In this document: piece after piece, positions 59,359-64,000 of the stretch
How the letters are laid out: every line of letters begins with the position of its first letter
Position numbering within the stretch: position 1 is the stretch's first letter
NCBI RefSeq assembly: GCF_020164435.1
Contig: NZ_JAIUDQ010000006.1
Location: 1-64,000 of the forward strand
DNA length: 64,000 nt
Direction of reading: 5' to 3'
Source of the DNA: Phyllobacterium lublinensis
Lineage (GTDB): Bacteria; Pseudomonadota; Alphaproteobacteria; Rhizobiales; Rhizobiaceae
Position numbers and translations under genes: made by a program
The notes under the pieces: model-generated
Databases searched by the model: none
Seen by the model: only the letters and a program-made list of their open reading frames with translations
Told to the model about the DNA's origin: nothing

Positions 59359-60327
59359 CGGCCAATCTCCCTGTTTTGGCCAGTTCGGATGACGAGCAGC
59401 GGGCACGAGCAATTGCATTGATCGATGAGGACGTGTTGAGCCTTGCCAAAGCTTCTCGCTCCGAAAACACCCTGAAAGCATACAAGCATGCAATGCAGGC
59501 CTTCATTCTTTGGTGTCAGGACAAGAGTGTTACGGCTTTGCCGGCTGAACCCGGGACGGTCGCCGCCTATATAACCGCGCGCATGAGGGGCGGGGCTAAA
59601 GCCTCCAGCTTGAGTGTGTTCCTTGCTGCGATCCGCCATTATCATCGAGAGTCCGGCATCATCTCACCTTCGGAAAGCGAAGGTGTCCAGAACGTCATGC
59701 GCGGGATTCGCCGCACGATCGGAACCGCTCCGAACAAAAAGCAGCCTGCTACGGCGGAACGTTTGGCCGCGATGCTGGCGCACATGCCCCACGATATGGC
59801 TGGCAAGCGGGATCGGGCTTCTGGTCCTGCTCGGCATGGCTGGCGCGCTGCGGCGCTCTGAGCTAGTTGGGCTCAACGTGGAGGATCTGGCGGAAACGAC
59901 CAATGGCCTCGATGTTAGTATCCGCAAGTCAAAGACCGATCAGGAGCGCCAAGGCCATCTGGTAGCTATTCCCCACGGTCAAAGCCTTAAGCCGGTGAGT
60001 GCCGTGCAAGAATGGCTGGAGCTGGCAGGCATCACAAGCGGGCCACTGTTCCGGCCGGTGAACAAGTCGGGTAGGGTATCGAGCGAACGCCTGTCAGATC
60101 GATCCGTCGCGAATATCGTCAAAGCCTATGCTGCGAAGGCTGGCTTGTCGGTTGCCGACTTCTCCGGCCACTCGCTACGGGCTGGCTTTGTCACCAGTGC
60201 AGCAGATCGCGGCGCAGACATAAACCGCATCATGGACCAGACCAGGCACACAGATCCCCGCACCGTTCGCGGCTATATCCGTAGAGCCGAGCGGTATAAG
60301 GACCATGCGGGGGCTGGCTTTCTGTAA
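59355..60327 (+). pseudogene. Tyrosine recombinase/integrase, frameshifted
   Basis: The N-terminal SAM-like core-binding domain reads from 59355 (S-E-N-T-L-K-A-Y-K-H-A-M-Q-A-F). The catalytic domain is in a second frame that ends at 60327. The switch falls about 59810-59825, where the frame must move by one base to join R-D-R-A to [16 protein letters not shown]. All catalytic residues remain: Arg in A-L-R-R-S-E-L, H-S-L-R, the later His in R-H-T-D-P and Tyr in G-Y-I-R-R. Without the shift it would be about 323 residues, a normal phage-type integrase. It may be a fresh mutation, a sequencing error or, less likely, programmed frameshifting. Confidence 0.85.
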
Positions 60328-60499
60328 TCGCCATGCTTTACATAGTTAAGCCATTGGAATTTTGTAAATTATCGATAAGCGCTTGGGAAACTAATGGGCT
60401 ATTCGAGCTAGGTGGTCCCCCATTGCTAGCAATAGAAAGTGATTGTTTTTGCTGGTCCGGTTGGGAATATTTTCCACTATTTTATTCCGAGGAGGCGTT

Positions 60500-61104
60500 C
60501 CATTTTACCCCATTTTAAAATGGCCAAGGCATTGGGACCATTGAACAATTGAATTTCACCCCCCCCCTCATATTGTTCACATTTGTTCACGTGTTCTCAC
60601 CCCAAAATGTTAGCATTTGTTAGCATGCAAAAGGCTCTCCCGAGACAGAATATAGGCGTTAGCTTCCCGTTGCGCGCAATTGGGCAACATTTGCAGCATT
60701 CTAAATCCGTCTACTTTAGACGCCCAACGTTGGGTTTTGTTGGGTTCGAGCAACCAAGAAATATATGGTCCCAATGTGAGGTTTTGTCAGGTTCCGAAAA
60801 GTAACCGCCTTGGTTGTTCCGCGGTTGTTTTCAACCTAGGAGCCCGTCGCCTATGGCTGCTTTTTGGCTGGATCATCCATGGTGCGCCCGCTGTTCCTGC
60901 GCTGTTTTCAGCAGAAGGGGCCAGTTCCTTCATGGAACCAGCCCCCTCTATTGCGCCGCTATTTCCCGCTAAAAAGCGGTCCTGTTCTGAATCGCTAAGT
61001 GTTTGATTTGGTGTGTCACCCTCCTATTAACAGGCCTGCTGTAACTGTTTCCCAACTGTATTATCAGTTAGCCCTGCCTCTGTATTTCCTCTGTTTTAAC
61101 AGAG
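60500..61104. repeat. Array of helically phased word pairs with inverted copies, part 1
   Basis: Twelve or more different words each occur twice, start to start 10 or 11 bp. They are CCATTTTA (60500/60510), TTGTTCAC (60573/60583), TGTTAGCAT (60608/60618), TCTA (60700/60710), GTTGGGTT (60729/60739), AGGTT (60779/60789), GGTTGTT (60812/60823), GGCTG (60855/60866), GCTGTT (60890/60901), CCGCTA (60956/60966), AACTGT (61043/61054) and CCTCTGT (61077/61088). Most second copies are followed within a few bases by their reverse complement (for example TAAAATGG to 60523, CAACC 60832-60836, AGCGG 60975-60979, CAGTT 61065-61069, ACAGAG 61099-61104). The GTTGGGTT unit is reversed, with CCCAAC at 60723. 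A perfect palindrome ATTGCTAGCAAT lies just before at 60422-60433. No gene is seen from 60328 to 61236. Confidence 0.75.
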
Positions 61105-61236
61105 AAAACTCCGCCGCTCATGAAGCCCCATTTGCAGGCACGATTGACATTAGACACGCTCGGCCCCGGCTAACGAAGCTGACCAGATCGCGCGCGTGTC
61201 GCAGCACAGTCAATTGCCTCTTCCTCGTTCTCCGGT

Positions 61237-61353
61237 AAGCGCGCTCTGGAGTCTGCCGGTGTCGTATTCATCGACGAGAACGGGCAGGGGGCAGGTGTAA
61301 GGATGGCCAAGCCTGGTCCAGATGAGGGAGACTCGCCGCCCCACTTGCGCTAG
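61237..61353 (+). pseudogene. C-terminal remnant of an XRE-type regulator gene
   Basis: A frame ending at the TAG 61351-61353 reads K-R-A-L-E-S-A-G-V-V-F-I-D-E-N-G, then G-A-G-V-R-M-A-K-P-G, the common C-terminal tail of small XRE (Cro/CI-type) regulators in alphaproteobacteria. The helix-turn-helix part is missing upstream, where the sequence turns into the repeat array. It is probably debris of an earlier insertion. Confidence 0.65.
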
Positions 61354-61375
61354 ACAGATCGAAAAAAATTTATGG

Positions 61376-61397
61376 GATGTATTTACATCGTACGTAC
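61376..61397. promoter_or_regulatory. Operator-like palindromes before tacAT
   Basis: GATGTA-TT-TACATC (61376-61389) is directly followed by the palindrome GTACGTAC (61390-61397), 69 bp before the antitoxin start. DUF1778 antitoxins repress their own promoter, so this is the probable site. Confidence 0.5.
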
Positions 61398-61465
61398 AGT
61401 GGACTATCTACTGCTCCTGTAGAGAGAATAAAACTCCGATCAGTGTTGATTGGTGGAGGCGTAAA

Positions 61466-61741
61466 ATGGCAGCTCTTAAAAAGACCGAAAAAGTGAATCT
61501 GCGAATGGATTCGGATGCCCACGATACCATCAGTAGGGCGGCGGAAATTTGTGGCAAGTCTCTTACGGCATTTATGACAGAAGCCGCAGTCTATTCCGCA
61601 CAAAAGGAATTGCTCGATCAGCGCTTTATCGGCGTCGATGCTAGCGTTTTTGACAACGTGGATGCCCTTCTATCTAGAGAAGGGAAGCCTAATGATGAGC
61701 TGATAAAGTTGTTCAAGAGCAATATCGCTTGGATTGACTAA
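61466..61741 (+). CDS. tacA: DUF1778 antitoxin (TacA-like)
   Basis: 91 residues. The N-terminal ribbon-helix-helix (V-N-L-R-M-D-S-D-A-H-D-T-I-S-R-A-A-E-I-C-G-K-S-L-T-A-F) binds DNA; the C-terminal tail (F-D-N-V-D-A-L-L and E-L-I-K-L-F-K) wraps the toxin in known TacA-TacT complexes. TGGAGG lies before the ATG at 61466; the open frame extends upstream without need. The toxin gene follows after 2 bp. The pair probably stabilises the island. Confidence 0.9.
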   Translation: MAALKKTEKVNLRMDSDAHDTISRAAEICGKSLTAFMTEAAVYSAQKELLDQRFIGVDASVFDNVDALLSREGKPNDELIKLFKSNIAWID

Positions 61742-61743
61742 TC

Positions 61744-62256
61744 GTGCCGTTCAAGAAGCCAGCTCCGCTTAGTGAGATACATAACGTTCTCAATTTTTCT
61801 AGCGGAAAGCCCATGTTAGATGAATGGCTTCGAGACATGGCCCTTTATAATCAGGCTCAAGGATATTCTCGAACCTTCGTGGTAACCGACGAGAACAATG
61901 TTGTTGTTGGTTACCACTCCCTCTGCGCTGGCATGATAAGCCGGAACGATGTTCCCAAACAAATAAAGGGCAAACAAGCGCCTAACCAGATACCCGTCGC
62001 GCTTTTAGCTCGTCTCGCTGTTGACCAGCAATACCAGGGACAGGGCTTGGGGGCAGCACTTTTAAAAAACGCGCTGCTCAGCGTTGTTTCAGCGGCCCAA
62101 GCAGTCGCTTTCCGTGCCGTGATGGTACACGCGCTGGATAAAGAATCTGAAACTTTCTATAGAAAGTTTGGGTTTGTTGACGCCAAGAATTTGGATGGAA
62201 CGCTGCTTCTTCCGACACAAGACATTATGGTATCAATGCGCGAAGGTTTTCTATAA
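61744..62256 (+). CDS. tacT: GNAT acetyltransferase toxin (TacT-like)
   Basis: 170 residues. GNAT fold with the acetyl-CoA site L-A-R-L-A-V-D-Q-Q-Y-Q-G-Q-G-L-G and the catalytic-type Tyr in E-T-F-Y-R-K-F-G-F. TacT enzymes acetylate the amino group of charged elongator tRNAs and stop translation. The start is the GTG 2 bp after the antitoxin stop. All key residues are present, so the toxin looks intact. Confidence 0.9.
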   Translation: MPFKKPAPLSEIHNVLNFSSGKPMLDEWLRDMALYNQAQGYSRTFVVTDENNVVVGYHSLCAGMISRNDVPKQIKGKQAPNQIPVALLARLAVDQQYQGQGLGAALLKNALLSVVSAAQAVAFRAVMVHALDKESETFYRKFGFVDAKNLDGTLLLPTQDIMVSMREGFL

Positions 62257-62266
62257 AGAGCCTCAG

Positions 62267-62779
62267 TCATTTTTGTTCCAGGCTGCCATCACCTCTCCAT
62301 CCAAGGCCTTTATGGCCCTTCCAATGGCCCTGTAATTGATATGGCCCCCGTGCCAGGCGGCCTTTGCAAAAATAGGATTTGCTTTTTGCTAAAGCGTCCA
62401 CATCGGGCATGCTTAAATTGAGCTCAAAGCATCTGTTGCGGACTTGGTCTATTCCTGGGATTCCGGTTGGCTTAAAGGGTCGCTTCTCCCGATAAATTTT
62501 GTAGTGCTTGGCAATATGTTTTATCTGCTTCCTAGTGGCAAAAGGAAACGCTGCCAAAATGTCTTCCCAAGAACACTTCGGATAGATCCGTCTTAAATGA
62601 GCAAGCTCCGCTCCCAACCAAATATGACGCTTTGGAGCAAGTCCAAGTTTCTGGCATTGGTTTCGAACTGAATGATAGCTGCGACGACCGTTTAGAGCTT
62701 TCATCAGCGCCTTGTAGTCGTGGCCTATTTCCCGGCAGATCGCGATTTCTTCGTCAGTCCAGAGTGGTTGACCAGCCAT
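62267..62779 (-). CDS. Tandem Myb/SANT-like DNA-binding protein
   Basis: 170 residues. Two helix-turn-helix units of SANT/Myb style follow each other: W-T-D-E-E-I-A-I-C-R-E-I then S-V-R-N-Q-C-Q-K-L-G-L, and W-L-G-A-E-L-A-H-L-R-R-I-Y then T-R-K-Q-I-K-H-I-A-K-H. A third, weaker copy (D-Q-V-R-N-R-C-F-E-L-N-L) follows. AAGGAG lies 10 bases before the ATG at 62779; the open frame to 63010 would overlap the next promoter. Homing-type nucleases and phage regulators use such units. It converges with tacT and is divergent from the HEPN-like gene. Confidence 0.65.
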   Translation of the reverse strand: MAGQPLWTDEEIAICREIGHDYKALMKALNGRRSYHSVRNQCQKLGLAPKRHIWLGAELAHLRRIYPKCSWEDILAAFPFATRKQIKHIAKHYKIYREKRPFKPTGIPGIDQVRNRCFELNLSMPDVDALAKSKSYFCKGRLARGPYQLQGHWKGHKGLGWRGDGSLEQK

Positions 62780-63010
62780 GTTGAAACCACTCCTTCTCAT
62801 CCTCTTGCGAGAACGCTCGGCACTGGTGGCATTTCGGGCGAGTTGACCAAGTGACATAGGTAGAACCCACCTCATTCGGTTAGCAAACGCGAGTCGAAGT
62901 TTGTGACAATCCCTGCTTTCCACAGCGGAGACTGGATTCCATATTGAAAGGTTCGTTTGAACTAAACCCAGTATTATGAAAGTCTCCCTACATCGCAGGT
63001 GGGAGGGCAC

Positions 63011-63565
63011 ATGAAGCGATTCACTGATGCTGGCAGGGCGTGTATCGAGGCGGGAAATCTTTACGCAGGATTGAGCCTCGCGCTGATGATGCCTGACATT
63101 TGTGCGTCGCTAGAAGACCCGGGACCAGGCAAGTCCCAGAAACGATATGTGCGATGGTGCCAACAATGGTTGGAGCCAAAGCTTAGCAGCACAAACCCCC
63201 GAACCGGGGAAGTTCGCGTTTTAGTAACAGCCGAGGATTGCTACCAGATACGATGCAGCCTTGTGCACTCTGGAAGCGCAGACATTGACCCGAGGAAGGC
63301 AAAGGATATTGGCCGGTTTGAGTTCTTTGACCAAACTGTGGGCTCGCATTTAAACTGGATCGGCAGCAATACCGTCAATGGAGTTGAACAAGGCGGTTTT
63401 CTCCAACTGAAGGCAGATCGGTTTAGCCTGACTATATTTGATTGTGCGGACGAGTGGGACGCATCAGTAGTGGGGGATGCCAGTATTCAAAAGGAAAAGG
63501 CGAGTCTCATTTCCATTAAATCAAAAGGCGCAATTTTGGGTGGCGGCTTGATCCGCATAGGGTAA
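63011..63565 (+). CDS. HEPN-like protein of unknown function
   Basis: 184 residues. The helical first half has A-G-L-S-L-A-L-M-M-P-D-I-C-A-S-L and, about 85 residues in, Y-Q-I-R-C-S-L-V-H-S-G, an R-x(4)-H motif as in HEPN ribonucleases. The second half is beta-rich. GGGAGG lies 8 bases before the ATG at 63011. HEPN proteins serve in toxin-antitoxin and antiphage systems by cutting RNA; whether this one is active is unknown. Divergent from the SANT-like gene. Confidence 0.55.
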   Translation: MKRFTDAGRACIEAGNLYAGLSLALMMPDICASLEDPGPGKSQKRYVRWCQQWLEPKLSSTNPRTGEVRVLVTAEDCYQIRCSLVHSGSADIDPRKAKDIGRFEFFDQTVGSHLNWIGSNTVNGVEQGGFLQLKADRFSLTIFDCADEWDASVVGDASIQKEKASLISIKSKGAILGGGLIRIG

Positions 63566-63729
63566 TCCAACCCTCAGACATGCCCGAAACCTTCCGTGCT
63601 CTTGGCTGATAATATCAGGCTGATATTGTTTGCTGGACGTCGAGTTGCCTCCTTAGGCCAAGGCACTTGGGCTAGCGGATTTCCCTGCCATTTAATTGAC
63701 TTAACCCGTTGATTTTCCTCAAAGGGCTT

Positions 63730-63979
63730 TCCCGTAAACTTCCCGTATTTACGGGGGGATGGGTGGCTGAAAAAAAGCGGTCAGCCCTCGTATTTCCCGC
63801 GTTAATTCGCGGCAACTTCTAGTTTCCCCTAGTCGCGCATAATGCCTCCAAAAAAGCGTCGCCGGATCCGCGTCATGGTTTTTTCTGGTTTTTAAAACCG
63901 GAGATGGCCCGTTATTACCCGTTATTAAACGGTGGATCGCTCCCGCCCCGCCCTCCCTTATTTTCCCTTTGTTTAAGGG
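63730..63979. repeat. Array of helically phased word pairs with inverted copies, part 2
   Basis: The same layout as at 60500-61104 with new words: TCCCGTA (63730/63741, then TACGGG 63750-63755), CCCTCG/CCCGCG (63785/63796, then CGCGG 63808-63812), CTAGT (63819/63829), TGGTTTT (63876/63886, then AAAACC 63894-63899), CCCGTTATTA (63908/63918, then AACGG 63928-63932) and TCCCTT (63954/63964, then AAGGG 63975-63979). Periods are again 10 or 11 bp. A palindrome CTGATAATATCAG lies at 63606-63618. No gene is seen from 63566 to the window end. Confidence 0.75.
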
Positions 63980-64000
63980 CAGCATGCACTAAATCGCACT

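Larger units (their letters stand above)
56729..64000. mobile_element. Genomic island behind tRNA-Ser, right end outside the window
   Basis: From the tRNA onward the sequence is visibly more AT-rich. The genes are accessory types (integrase, toxin-antitoxin, ribbon-helix-helix and HEPN-like proteins), and remnants and repeats fill the gaps. A tyrosine integrase lies 2.6 kb inside. I searched by eye for a second copy of the tRNA 3' end and found none up to base 64000, so the right attachment site is either further on or lost. There are no phage structural or conjugation genes. Confidence 0.6.

Noticed and set aside
60500-61104. CRISPR array or iteron cluster
   Set aside because: There is regular spacing but no common repeat sequence; every pair uses another word, and no cas or replication gene is near.
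56729-64000. Prophage
   Set aside because: Only an integrase and small accessory genes are present; no capsid, tail, packaging or lysis gene is recognisable.

Overview
The window looks like chromosomal DNA of a Hyphomicrobiales (Rhizobiales) alphaproteobacterium, probably near Phyllobacterium, Brucella/Ochrobactrum or Rhizobium. The evidence is high-GC coding sequence, an IalB-family protein, a YadA-type adhesin, DUF1236, DUF2147 and Sel1 small proteins, and a degP / two-component pair / glnE / pleC-like / pepN order that I recall from Sinorhizobium and relatives. Family names come from reading the translations; no database search was possible.

Bases 1-14.8 kb hold the envelope and core block: the 3' part of a trimeric autotransporter adhesin, an IalB-like secreted protein, the periplasmic protease DegP with its own terminator, then an OmpR-type regulator, its sensor kinase and glnE joined by ATGA overlaps, a PleC-like PAS kinase and aminopeptidase N. 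Bases 15.4-28.9 kb are housekeeping and transport genes: DMT and MFS transporters, a family-4-like uracil-DNA glycosylase, ETF-quinone oxidoreductase, an endonuclease/phosphatase, MarR with a divergent VOC protein, AMP nucleosidase, a glutathione transferase and a chromate efflux pair. Two homologous copies of an unclassified ~235-nt RNA-like element lie at 14.9 and 22.4 kb. Bases 29-44.5 kb carry a class A beta-lactamase, small secreted proteins, Dps, a leucine-degradation operon (TetR, isovaleryl-CoA dehydrogenase, both acyl-CoA carboxylase subunits) with a decayed vapC inside it, a HisC-like aminotransferase and an orphan msrQ. Bases 44.5-55.9 kb are two drug-export blocks, each with a divergent TetR gene: an RND pump with two palindromic operators, and a YbhGFSR-type ABC exporter with CecR.

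A tRNA-Ser(GCT) at 56.6 kb marks the start of an accessory island that runs past the right edge. It holds a tightly coupled two-gene module with a possible ADP-ribosyltransferase-like product, a ribbon-helix-helix-like regulator, two membrane proteins of unknown role, a frameshifted tyrosine integrase, a TacA-TacT toxin-antitoxin pair, a Myb/SANT-like DNA-binding protein and a divergent HEPN-like protein. Its non-coding stretches (60.5-61.1 and 63.7-64.0 kb) contain at least 17 short word pairs. The words differ from pair to pair, but the two copies always start 10 or 11 bp apart, and most pairs are closed by an inverted copy that makes a hairpin. I recognise no described element with this layout, and it is the most unusual signal in the window. 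Base use in the island is also visibly more AT-rich than in the core.
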